A DNA stretch of 64,000 nt from Symsagittifera roscoffensis (lineage: Eukaryota > Xenacoelomorpha > Acoela > Convolutidae), in assembly GCF_963678635.1 (NCBI RefSeq), contig NC_087064.1, forward strand, positions 21,624,509 to 21,688,508. Reading direction: 5' to 3'. A program made the translations under genes and the position numbers. The notes beneath the pieces are model-generated. The model did no database searches. It saw only the letters and a program-made list of their open reading frames with translations, and was not told the origin of the DNA. Position 1 is the first letter of the stretch. The number at the start of each line of letters is the position of its first letter. Below, piece after piece: positions 35,705-46,180 of the stretch.

Positions 35705-35762
35705 GGTCTGGAGGTAACGAATACGTCTGTGACAGTAAAAGTCGTGGGTTCGAATCTGACGA
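35705..35762 (+). mobile_element. tRNA-like SINE head with good B box
   Basis: CTGGAGGTAACGAATACGTC followed by GTGGGTTCGAATCTGAC, a near-perfect B box, then poly-T. The acceptor stem is missing. The same head is seen at 26423. Confidence 0.55.
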
Positions 35763-36285
35763 CTTGTTTCTTTTTCAAACGTGAAATTTTCGGTTTCCAA
35801 AAAATGTCTGCTTAATGGTTGTTTGATTATAATTGTCAGCTTAGTTGCCACTTCGTAGAAATGTTTTTTTTTTGCTGTACAGAATTTAGAGTGTATGTGC
35901 TTAAGTGTTTGAGTTTTACATCTGATTGTGCTTTTACTAGCCTTGAAGTCGCCGGTACACTTAATCTGGATTTAACGGATACATCTGTGACGCCAAAGGT
36001 CCTGAATTTGGATCTGGCAGGACCTGTTTTTTTTTCAAACGGTATTTTACTGAACATGACTTCGTATATATATCTTTTGTCGTTTGAAAACTTTTTCTGC
36101 TCAAATGAAATGGGCCAATTTTTTATTGGCTTCGTGACCTAATTTCGAGTGTTTTCAACAAAAATATCTTTTTTATGCTCGTCTCTGGATCACATAAGGT
36201 GCCGAAAGTCTCAATAGAATTATAGTTCAAGTCTTTCATGATAACATTTTTTTTCCGGATTTTCGTTGATTTTTTATTTTCGGTT

Positions 36286-36530
36286 TGATAGGTTTCGGCT
36301 TACCTTTTATTGGCTTATTGGCCTGATATTGCTCGTACGACGAGCGAAATAAGTTTTGTTTGTGGGTGTTTGTGTATTCAGGTTGAGGGGGACTGAATAA
36401 CTTGTTAGTCTTAAATTGTTTGGTTGTTTTTCTGATTTTCCTTACACTTGTGGGCTTGATAGGTTTCAACTTATACTATATCGGCTTAGTGGCCTCATAT
36501 TGTTTCATTTGACGAGCTTTGTTACCGCTG
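36286..36530. repeat. Tandem repeat R5, two units (~170 bp)
   Basis: Units start TTGATAGGTTTCGGCTTACC (36286) and TTGATAGGTTTCAACTTATA (36458). The same unit is repeated three times at 54955-55400. Confidence 0.7.
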
Positions 36531-37080
36531 GGTACATTATATTCGATGCTTATTTCACATTCTTTTGTCTTGGCATAATTTTATTTCGAGCTAGCCTTAT
36601 TCATTTTGAATAGATTTAGCTGTTTCGACCATTTTGGTTTTTTCTTGTTTTGTTTGGCAAGTGGTGCGAAATTATTTTAAAATATTGCATTCAATTTTTA
36701 GTTTTTTTTTGGAAGCAAGTTTCGAATTTATTTTTTTCCTAAAAGCGCGCGAAAATTGTTTTGTTATCAATTTATTGTTTTGTTGAGCAGTTTTATTTGA
36801 AATCGATATAAGTTAGGCATCGCTTATTATTTTCTTATGTCAAAAAATATATATTTGCAAAAGTTTTAATTTTTATGCAATGGAAAAAATGAGTTTTCGT
36901 GGTTGTTTTTTTTGGCCTTTTTGTTTTTTAAAATTGTTTTGCTTTTCTGTTGTGATCCACCTTTCTTAACGTTGCGTCTCAAGGTTATGTTTGATAACAT
37001 TGAAGTAATTGGGTTTTTAAGGTTTTAAATATTTGCCAGTTTTTGTGGAAATTGTTAGAAAATAAAGCATTCATTTTTTT

Positions 37081-38374
37081 ACCCTTGCGATAAGCAAGGG
37101 TATTACAATCGGGTACTAGACTTTTTCCCGTAATCATCTTTGTCCACAAGAGGACTGAGAAATTTGGTCATCTTCTAATGTATCTCTATCCGTACTCAAG
37201 ATGCACGTCTAACTGCTGTAATTCAAAAGCTAGCTTCAAGTGATAGTTGGTTTCACAGCTGAAAAAGGAATTTTAGATGTAAATTGATTTTTTGTCGGCT
37301 TTATTGATTTCGACCCAATTTTCGTCGACTAAGTTACCGGGCAAATAATTCTGTAAGTTTTTAGTAGATTTTGGATACTTTTTTTCTTTTTTTTTCATGA
37401 GGGTAAATATTAGTTCATGGTTTTCTGGTTTTTATAGGCCCCGAAATTTTCTCTTTTAAATCAAAATTTTTGGATTTATCCGCTATAATTTTTTTGCAAG
37501 TAAATTTTCAGTTTTTTTGGATGCATGATTTCAAATTTTTTTGTTCTAAAAAAGCGTGAAACAAGTTTTAGTTTAAATTAGTTTGGTGTGTTATAGCTTT
37601 CAGCATTTTTATTTGAAATCGATTCAAGTTGATGGCTTAATGTATTGTTAACGTAAAAAGTTGATAAATTTCCGGATTTTTTTTGCAAATTTGACTCGTT
37701 GTTTTTTTCTAGAAGGATTGTGGCGGAACGTTTTGCTCGAGATTTAGGTGGATGGTTCTTTGTCTGAAATTTCAAAAACATTTCATGTTTTTGATTTCGT
37801 TTTTTGGCGTTTTTAATGTTATTTTTTTGTTGTGATCTAGCTCTTTTACCGTTGCGTATAAATTTCATAACTGATATTTCTTGATGTAATTACCTTATTT
37901 TCATAGGCTTTCAGAGTTTTTTAAAGATGTTCTGCAAGTTCTTTTTTGTGGCAATTGTTAGTAGTTTTTGCATTCATGTTTGAAAATTGTTTTTTTTTCT
38001 CATTTTGATCTTATATCATAGTGGATAGGGTCTTTATCCCCGTTGTCTCTGATTGGATATGAAGATTGTTTGGTTGCAAAATTTATTGAACAGTTTTTGA
38101 GTACATTTAGGAGTTATCGTATCTCTATTTTTGACCGAAATGTTTTCTCATCGTTTTCATCTATTGGTTATCAGAAAGAAATGGATGAGTTGAGCCCAAC
38201 TTCTTCTTTTTTTTGAATGTAATTGACTTCTTACAATTGCAATAAATTTTTTTCTGATTTTTGAGCCTACGATATCTTCAACAAAATTTGTTTGTTTAAG
38301 ACACGTTATCTTTTGATTTTTGGAGCACTATTGTGTTATCGCAAGTGGTGCAAAGCTCAGCTTCGCCTGTGTTT
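37081..38374 (+). mobile_element. Two-hairpin repeat, long copy (tentative borders)
   Basis: Opens with ACCCTTGCGATAAGCAAGGG, which folds into an 8-bp stem, followed by GGTACTAGACTTTTTCCCGT. It may close at the 3' hairpin ending 38374. Internal DNA is AT-rich and non-coding. The two ends may instead belong to separate, nested insertions. Confidence 0.4.
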
Positions 38375-38644
38375 AAATTTTTTTTTGATTCTGATCTTAG
38401 TTTGTAACAAATGTTACTGTTGATATTTGAATAATCTGAAATGTTCCTGAGATATAGATTTTGATTTTTGGCATTTGATTTTGTATCGCAAGTGGTGCGC
38501 AGCTCAGCTTTGCCTGCGTGAATTTTTTCCATTTGGGGTTAATTCTCCAACGTAGGAGTTAGCGGTAGCGTTTCATTTCAAATTCGACTTTTTGAGTTCG
38601 TTTGTTTGTGTCATTGAACTTATTCCTGAACGTGATTTGTGATC

Positions 38645-38662
38645 AGTGATATTCCAGGTTTA
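38645..38662 (+). other. 3' splice acceptor just upstream of the NOP56 ATG
   Basis: ATATTCCAG (AG at 38656-38657) leaves 5 nt before the ATG at 38663. Confidence 0.5.
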
Positions 38663-40084
38663 ATGGAAACGGAAGATGTGAAAACTCTGCAGTCGACGCA
38701 GAGATTGTTTGTGTTGTACGAACATGCCTCTGGCTACGCGCTCTTTCGGGTCAAGGGCTTCGACCAGATCCAGAAAGACCCGAAGGCTGCGTCTGATGCC
38801 TCTATTTTTGGATCGGCCGTGCGTCTCCAGGCATTCTCGCCTTTCCAGTCGAGTGTCAATGCTATAGACAATGCTAACTGTGTAAGCGAAGGAGTTGTGC
38901 ATGACGATTTACGTGTGTTTCTCGAATCTAATCTACCACTCGAAAAGAAAAGTAAAGTTGCGCTGGGAATCGTAGATGGAAAACTGGGAGCTGCAGTCAT
39001 GGAGGGGCTGGGATTGAACTGCATAACAGCAGGAAGTATTCCTGAAATTGCAAGACTGATAAAACGTCATTTCAGTTTCTTCGTCAAAGGTCTGACCGAC
39101 AAAAGCGAAATGAAGGCTAGTTTGGGTCTGTCGCACAGTTTCTCACGGTGCAAGGTCAAATTCAACGTGAACAGAGCAGATAACATGATCATTCAGAGCG
39201 TGAACTTATTGGACCAACTGGACAAAGACGTGAACATGTTTTCGATGCGCATCAGAGAGTGGTACTCCTACCATTTCCCAGAACTGGTTAAGATCGTCAA
39301 CGACAACCGACTGTACATCAAGTTAGTCAACCTTATAAAGGACCGAAGCAATAGCGAACAAGTTGCAGATCAGATCACAGAGTTGGTAGGCGATGAAAAT
39401 ATTACGCAACAGGTTGTTCAAGCCTCTAAAACTTCGATGGGAATGGAAATTTCCCCAATTGATCTGATGAACATTGAAGCCTTCAGTAAGAAAGCTACCA
39501 TGTTGGTCAACTACAGAAGTGTCTTGTTCGAGTATCTTACGAAAAAGATGGCCATGATTGCGCCCAACTTGTGCAGTTTGGTAGGAGAAATAGTCGGAGC
39601 GAGGTTGATCAGCCACGCTGGAAGTTTGATAAATTTGGCAAAGTACCCAGCATCAACTATCCAGATTTTGGGCGCCGAGAAAGCTTTGTTCCGGGCTATT
39701 AAGACGAAAACTGCGACACCGAAGTATGGTTTGATCTTTCACTCGACTTTTATCGGCCGAGCGGATATGAAAGACAAAGGAAAGATGTCGAGATACTTGT
39801 CGAACAAGTGTGCAATCGCGGCTAGGATAGACTGCTTTTCAGAAAAGCCAAATATGGTCATTGGAACGAAGTTACGAGTCATGGTTGAAGACAGGTTGAG
39901 TTTCTTCAAGACTGGCGTGGTTCCGAAAACGAATGAAGAGTTTATGGAGGAAGCGTTGAACGAGCTTAAGGAGTTTGAAGAACTCGAGAAAGAAGCGAGA
40001 AAAAAGAAGAAGGAACAGAAAAGACTGAAGAAGGCGAAAGCAGCTTTGATCGCAGAAGCGAACGGAATGATGGTCGAAGCTTAG
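38663..40084 (+). CDS. NOP56: NOP56, core box C/D snoRNP protein (single exon)
   Basis: 473 aa. NOP56 bridges fibrillarin and the snoRNA in box C/D snoRNPs that 2'-O-methylate rRNA in the nucleolus. The order is standard: NOP5NT domain (~12-75, FVLYEHASGYALFRV), coiled-coil/NOSIC region (~150-215, containing FNVNRADNMIIQS and LLDQLDKDVNMFSMR), then the Nop RNA/15.5K-binding domain (~240-400) with GARLISHAGSLINLAKYPAS and TPKYGLIFHSTFIGRA. A Lys-rich stretch (~430-460) ends the protein, much shorter than the KKE/D tail of vertebrate NOP56 (594 aa). NOP58 is less likely because the N-terminal and FHSTFIGRA regions fit NOP56 better. ATG 38663 is the first in frame and is followed by G. There are no introns, whereas most animal NOP56 genes are split. 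Confidence 0.97.
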   Translation: METEDVKTLQSTQRLFVLYEHASGYALFRVKGFDQIQKDPKAASDASIFGSAVRLQAFSPFQSSVNAIDNANCVSEGVVHDDLRVFLESNLPLEKKSKVALGIVDGKLGAAVMEGLGLNCITAGSIPEIARLIKRHFSFFVKGLTDKSEMKASLGLSHSFSRCKVKFNVNRADNMIIQSVNLLDQLDKDVNMFSMRIREWYSYHFPELVKIVNDNRLYIKLVNLIKDRSNSEQVADQITELVGDENITQQVVQASKTSMGMEISPIDLMNIEAFSKKATMLVNYRSVLFEYLTKKMAMIAPNLCSLVGEIVGARLISHAGSLINLAKYPASTIQILGAEKALFRAIKTKTATPKYGLIFHSTFIGRADMKDKGKMSRYLSNKCAIAARIDCFSEKPNMVIGTKLRVMVEDRLSFFKTGVVPKTNEEFMEEALNELKEFEELEKEARKKKKEQKRLKKAKAALIAEANGMMVEA

Positions 40085-40093
40085 AGGATACAG

Positions 40094-40099
40094 AATAAA
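40094..40099 (+). terminator. Poly(A) signal of NOP56
   Basis: AATAAA begins only 10 nt after the TAG stop, implying a very short 3'UTR. Confidence 0.65.
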
Positions 40100-40559
40100 A
40101 TAGACTTTGCATACTGGATCCCAGTGTTATTTATAGTCCACAGCAGTATTTAAACTGTCTCTTTGGCTTGATTAAAGTGATTTTGAGTTGAGGATGATTA
40201 TTTTTAATGTTGGGATTCGCTTTGTTTTCTGTTTAATCAACTACCCTACATTGAATAGATTTTATTCAAGTTGATATTCTTACGTCAGAGTTAGCCTTCT
40301 TTTGGATGAAAGTTCCGACGAAGACGTACTGAACCGGACGATAGAAGTTTTTACTGTTTCGATCTTGTTAACAGGCTCATGTTTGCTTTTGCGATAGGCT
40401 AGGGTACTGCAACCGGAACAGGATAATAGATTTTTTCCCTTGAATAACTTTGTTCACAGGATGAAAGAAATTGATCATCTTCAAATCTGTACTTTCGTCA
40501 ACTATCAGACAAATTTTGATCGTGTCTACGTTTTTATGCCCGTTCTTTTCGAACATTGT

Positions 40560-40830
40560 TTTTTATGTTATCGAAAAGCAAAAGAGTAAAGGTCACTAGA
40601 ATATGATCGACTTCAGGTTTCGAAAGTGGAATTTACTTTTCAGATTTCCCAGCGGAATGAAACGTTTTCCTATAGATTTTCCTGTCAATCATAAATTGCT
40701 CTTGAAATATGAAAAGCTTGAAGGGCTTCTTTATCTTCTTGAAAATTGAAAAGTTTAGATTTTTTCAAAAAAGAAAATCATTACTCTTTTCTGTTTACTT
40801 GCGTTTATTGACTCTTTTCCAACTAACTCT
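40560..40830. repeat. Interspersed repeat family R2, copy
   Basis: Same motif series as 25935-26165 and 27725-28010 (CAGATTTCCCAGCGGAATGA, ATCATAAATTGCTCTTG, TTTACTTGCGTTTATTGACT). A 5' hairpin-family start lies just before it near 40385-40445. Confidence 0.65.
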
Positions 40831-41220
40831 TGCGTTTTTAAAAATGTGCATTTGATGATTATTTTTGGAGCTTCTGTGTTTAATTTGTCTCCAAATATCT
40901 CCTCAAAGCTTCTCAAAATGGAAAACGGTAGCATTGTGCATGTTTGTAGGTTAAAATTGGATAAAAGTTTAATTTTTTTTTTCCAAAATTTAATTTAAGA
41001 AACACATTCTAGTGGTGTTTTTAAAAATTATTCCGGACATTTTTTTATCTAGGTGATCTTATTTTTTCAAGCGAGCTTGATTTATTAATGTTACAAGCTC
41101 ACTCTTCTTTTTAAACCCTTGTTATCCAAGAATCAAATAAATACGAACGTAGCAGAATATACGACGCGGCAACGTAGCAAAAAGTAGACAAGTCATAATT
41201 TAGACACATCATACAGTATA

Positions 41221-41342
41221 CTACTACTATATTAACCAATCAGAATCGAGAACAAGAAGCAAAGATAGGAAATAAATAATTATTTTTTATTTATTTCCTG
41301 AGTTTGCTTTCTGTTCTCAATTTTGATTGGTTTATATAGTAG
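41221..41342. repeat. Foldback element (arms ~55 bp, loop ~12 bp)
   Basis: Left arm 41221-41277 pairs with right arm 41289-41342 with several mismatches. A tRNA-like fragment (GCCATGGCTGAGTGTCTGAG, then CATTCGAATCCTCC) follows at ~41407-41455. Confidence 0.8.
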
Positions 41343-42553
41343 TTGTCTACTTAATGACCGGTATGAAATAAAGGTTATCTGCTTTTTGACCGCACTCCAC
41401 ACGACGCCATGGCTGAGTGTCTGAGGCAATTGAATTTTGATCGGCCATTCGAATCCTCCCATATCAGGGATTTTTCTTGAAGTTTTTCACGCATGTTTTT
41501 GTATTTTTTCGTGTAATTTCCATTTTGTTGTTCTTAGAGCTACTTTTGCCTTTTTTGCGTCTAATTGTGAATTTTGATCACGTTTCATGTTCAATTTAGT
41601 GTTTTTTCACTTCTGCTGTTAAACTTTGTCTGTTTCAAATTATGTTCAGTTTGTATAAACTCATCTATTCAGTAAATGAGTTTTGATTTGGGTTCAATCA
41701 GTTTTTTAAATCATGCTTTTATTTTGTGAAGAAATTCTTTAAAAATTGCTATTATAAATCAAAGTTCGTCTGATAAAAATTAAACAGAGCAGAATTTTCA
41801 ATCTATTCTGTGAAATTTCAAGAAATAAGCAACGCATTGTTTTGAGTCAGAATTGTACCGAAGTCAAAACTCATCTACTTAAAAAAAATTTCGAATTGAA
41901 GATGGTTTTGATACAAATAAATTGATTCAAAAGTTTTTGATGAAAGATTTTGACTTATTCAGCTCAAAATTAGAAAGATACTTTACGTTCGACCAATTTT
42001 CTGGTTTGAAAATTGCGAATGTACGAATAATTGATTTACGCGAAATTTTAGGTTTTTTTAGCACGCGACGAAGACAGTGTGCTAATCCGGCTCAGAAATC
42101 ACTCAAAACTGAATTGAGGCAATCTGATTGATCCAAGTATTGCGGTAATAGACGCAAAATTTATCATTTTTACTTCCAATTGAGCAAAACGATAATGGCT
42201 AGTCGAAGCCTTTAGTGCAAACATCCAAAAAAAGAGCTATACTGGTTCAAAGAACCAAAAATGTTTTAAAAATAAGAACAAAAAATGATTTTCATCGTTT
42301 GCATAAAACATGTTTTTGGCTGAATTTGAATTTGGAACTACGGAAAATTAATCCATAGCTAAGCAAAAAACCTTATAAATAGCTTTTCTGGACAGGGGTG
42401 GCCATTTTCCTCGCGAAATGCGTCTGAGACGGATGAAAGCTATCAAGCAATATTTTTCGTTACATACTGAAAAGGAGTTCATAGTAGAGCACAATTTTTT
42501 TAAATGGTAACCCGCGCACCGAACATTTTGGGTTCATAACGTGATGTTATTTT

Positions 42554-42788
42554 GTAACTATCATCCTTCACCGTTTCTTTTCCAGTCCTAGCGGGATTAT
42601 TGAGTACAAACAAACTCATTTTGTGAATGGACGGACTCCTCGAATGGATGGTTTTTCCTCTCATCTAATCAAAATCTCCATTTTGAAAAACCATCCATTC
42701 GAGGAGTCCGTCCATTCACAAAATGAGTTTGTTTGTACTCAATAATCCCGCTAGGACTGGAAAAGAAAAGGTGGAGGATGATAGTAAC
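42554..42788. repeat. Large foldback element (104-bp arms, 27-bp loop)
   Basis: 42554-42657 is almost perfectly complementary to 42685-42788. Transcribed, it would form a hairpin of about 100 bp. No ORF. Such near-identical arms imply recent formation or selection for pairing. Confidence 0.95.
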
Positions 42789-43924
42789 AGTTTCGTTATT
42801 CCCCTTCCACCGAAAGCCTTGAAACGACCGTTAGAATCGGTTCAAAATTAGATTTTTTATCCGGACAAAACTAATAAATGCTGAAAGTTTGATAGAGTTT
42901 TGCTGAAATTGAGTTTATTTTGTTTTCACGCCCATAGTTAAAAAATACAAAATGATTGTGCAATTACGATTGCAATAGGCAACCGTTATCAAATTGGAGC
43001 GAAGAATTTTTTTGGTGAGCATCTTGTCTAATGGACTTACTGAATAATTTTCAGTCAACTCTTTGATATCGCGAAGAGGAAGATATATTTTCAGATGCAA
43101 TTTAAATTCGCGTTCTATTCCGTTGGTGGTAAATTTAACAACTCCGATTTTGATAAGTTATTGTTCATAGCTTTATAAGGTTTTAAAAATTTTTTCTTTA
43201 AAGATTTCATATTCCATCATTTGATGAGCGGAAAAAAAATTGTATGCGTGTATCTTTTGATTTTGGAGGGACCTTAAAATTTTTTTCAAATATTTTTTAA
43301 ACTTTTTTTTGCTCACTGGTTAAAGTGGGCACTATTGCATTAATTCCGGTTATTGAGGCGTTCAAGTTCGTTTCTTTTATTCAATCCGATTTTGGATTTA
43401 GCCATTGAACGTTTTTCTAAATTGGTATGATTGTTGAATCTTTTGCGGTTTCATGAGCACTTGATTTTATTTGTATAGCTGCTAATCTTTCCTTCTTTTA
43501 TTTGATATCTTCGTGAGAAATTTTGTTTTTGAGTATTTCAACGGAGTTTTTAGGTCTGACACTTAAGTTTTGATAAATTCGTAAAGATGAAAAGTAATAA
43601 CACTTTATAAGTGATAATGCTGGGCAAATTTGCTGTAGAAATGATACATTTAGCCTTTTAATAATTTCATTAAAACTTTTAAAGTTTCGAGAAAAATTGT
43701 TTTAACTTTTCTGTTTTGTTCACTTTTGTGCTATTGTTTTTTACTATTATAGTTGTTAGAAAAAAAAACACCAGTTTTAGTTCTTAAAAAAATAGAATTT
43801 CTAATTTTTTTATTTATTTACTTTTCTTTGGGTGGTAGCAGAAGTTGCAGTTGCGTTGGCATTAAATTGCGTTTTTATCTTACTTTTTGGATTCCAAATT
43901 TCTGACAAAAGTAAGGAAAACAGT

Positions 43925-44357
43925 CAGAGGCGGATCTAGGATTTTCTCGAGGGGGGGGGGGGGGTGCGGATTTTCAAAAAATTTTCGGAAGTTTTGTCGA
44001 ACTTTTTTTTTATTTTTTGATCGACCAAATTGTTTTTCCGAGCTCTCCTACAGCAGTAAAAAGACCCTGTTTTGGCCGAAATTTGTGCGCCGCAGGCAAA
44101 GTTTTTTAAAAACAGGCCAAAAAAGGCGTTTTTCGGCACTTTTTGGAAAATTTTGATATTCAAATCGCGTTTTTTCGGCGCGCGCTCCCCACTCAAAATT
44201 AGTATATATTGGCGCCAAAGGCGCCTTAAGAAAAATTTTAGGGTTGGTCGGCCAAAGATCTATTTCTTAAAAGTACCAAAGGGGGGACCCTTTAGGTCGG
44301 CAGGGGGTCGAATCCCCGAGGGGGAGGAGGCGTCCCCCCCCCCTGAATCCGCCCCTG
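43925..44357. mobile_element. hAT-like MITE, copy 2 (433 bp, perfect target duplication)
   Basis: Left end CAGAGGCGGATCTAGGAT, right end CTGAATCCGCCCCTG, flanked on both sides by AAAACAGT (43917-43924 and 44358-44365). The interior is G-run and GC-rich near the ends, with no transposase. A perfect 8-bp duplication indicates a fairly young hAT-type insertion. Confidence 0.93.
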
Positions 44358-46161
44358 AAAACAGTAGACAACCTTATGAGACACCAAATTTTACGCTGGT
44401 TTTCACTATTTTCTTCAAATCATTGATTTTTAGTGTTTCCTGATCTGTAATTATGTTTTAATATTGCTGCACTAGCAATCTGTAATTTCAAATGATGTCA
44501 CAACATCATCCAGGATACTTTTTTTGCCAAGCGTTTAGATTTTTAGAACTCTTTATCCTGATGAAAAACAATTTTTCAGAAGTTTTCCTAGTACAGGATA
44601 CTATTAAAAGGGTCTACAGTTTTCTGGTTTTGAGTGGCGTTCTTGTAAAATGGATTAAAATCAGTTATTTTGAGGCATTCTAAAATCTGTTTCTCTCCTA
44701 AAAGTTTGTTTGAAACATTTTTAGTGTCGTAGTAATTGAGAGTGTTATTCCTTTTGGACAAACATTGTTCAAGTTTGTTCAGTCCGTGCTTCATTAAGGT
44801 GTCAAGGCTATTAGCAATTTTCAACCTCTGTTACATCTATTTGAAAAAACGCCATTGCTTTCGAATATTGCTTCATTGAGTTTTGCTTTGCCCTGTTTTT
44901 CAAATTAGTTTTTTTGTTCATCTTATAGTGAGATTGATCATTTAAATATTTCCTTTAGAGCCGTCCATAATTTGCGTTTTTAAGCTTCGTTTTCAATCAG
45001 CTCATTTTGTATTGACGAAATAAAAAGTTGCTTAAAGTTTCACAAACGTTAATTTTGTGCAAATTATTCTAGGAAATTTGGACGCAAAATTTTACCATTA
45101 ATGTTTTTTGGCTCGGCTTGTTTACGCAAAAATTACGCAAAAACGTGTTATATTTAAATAAAAAATATCAAAATGACATCTTCTTGTGCCTTAAAAAATT
45201 GTACATTTAAATAGAAAACCCGACCTTTTTAGCTGCCATGCAGTACAATTGACGTAGCGTACGCCCATTATTCCAAATTCAAATGAGCCAAGCCAAACAA
45301 CGCGTTGTAATATCAAAAACATTCAATGTCATATGGGAAAGGTAGCGTGAAGATTTGCAGAAGGAAACGAAATGTTCGATGTTTTGTTCTGGTGCTTCAG
45401 GTACTCAAAAGTCAGAACATCTAGGACTCTGCGCTCGAAGGAGCAGTCTTCTTTTTTCATAACTTTGATTTCGACATTAAGTCTCATTTCTGTCTCAGCT
45501 CAGATGTGGAATCAGCGTTTTGTGATGTTTTTCATGAAGCTAGCCTCGCAGCTTTTGAGATTACTTCGGTAGACAAGAATACATCATTAAAAGCATCAAT
45601 GCGGCGTGTACAGAAAATATACATTAAAAAAACGAATGACCGTGTACAACAAGGTGCGTTCAAAGTCCAATCAGTGACCTTTGAGAAAAATTTGATCAAT
45701 TTTGAGCGAAAATTACATCACAACTATAAATAGATTAGTTGCTTCTCGTCTGATTATTCAAGGCATTTTCAGCATATACGTCATTTTATTTATTTCATCT
45801 CTCACGTCATTTGTTCATCTCTTTTAGTAAAAAGTCATTGGTAAACAAAATTGATTGGTAAGTCTACTTTCTTCACTTTAGAGCTTGGCTTCTCCCGCAC
45901 ATTTTTGTTTCGGCTGCATCTTAGTAAATATAACAAAGCTTCCATTTTTGTTTCTGATAGGAAATCTTATTTTGTAAATGGCAAATTTGACTGTTTATTT
46001 TGTAAATGGCAAATTTTAAGGTCATTTGATTTTTTTAAATGAATTAAATTAATTTTTCATGCAGCTGTATATGATTTTTAAGGTTCAAAAGTAATCAATC
46101 CATTTCGCTGCAATGACTTTTTAAATCTACAAATAATCTGCATCGACATTTCAAATCCAGA

Positions 46162-46180
46162 TTTAAACCTTTCAGACAAA
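46162..46180 (+). other. 3' splice acceptor just upstream of the MIF4G-gene ATG
   Basis: AACCTTTCAG (AG at 46174-46175) followed by ACAAA and ATG at 46181. Confidence 0.6.

Larger units (their letters stand above)
34742..38640. other. Repeat-filled intergenic DNA between PTPN23 duplicate and NOP56
   Basis: No gene supported. It contains 3' hairpin motifs (34841-34876, 35041-35069, 38341-38374, 38487-38520), tRNA-like heads (35705-35762 and 35940-36025), family R4 sequence (35260-35540), a two-unit ~170-bp tandem repeat (36286-36530) and a 5' hairpin copy at 37081. Confidence 0.6.

Noticed and set aside
38639-38662. GTG start extending NOP56 by eight residues
   Set aside because: A nuclear animal gene is expected to start at ATG; the upstream residues are not part of the family and a splice acceptor lies between.
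43936-44443. Overlapping ORFs on both strands around 44000
   Set aside because: They are open frames within the hAT-like MITE and its flanks, with no transposase motifs.
45506-45733. Possible upstream exon of the MIF4G gene
   Set aside because: The frame is open and an acceptor-like CTCAG precedes it, but there is no donor in phase and no similarity to eIF4G.
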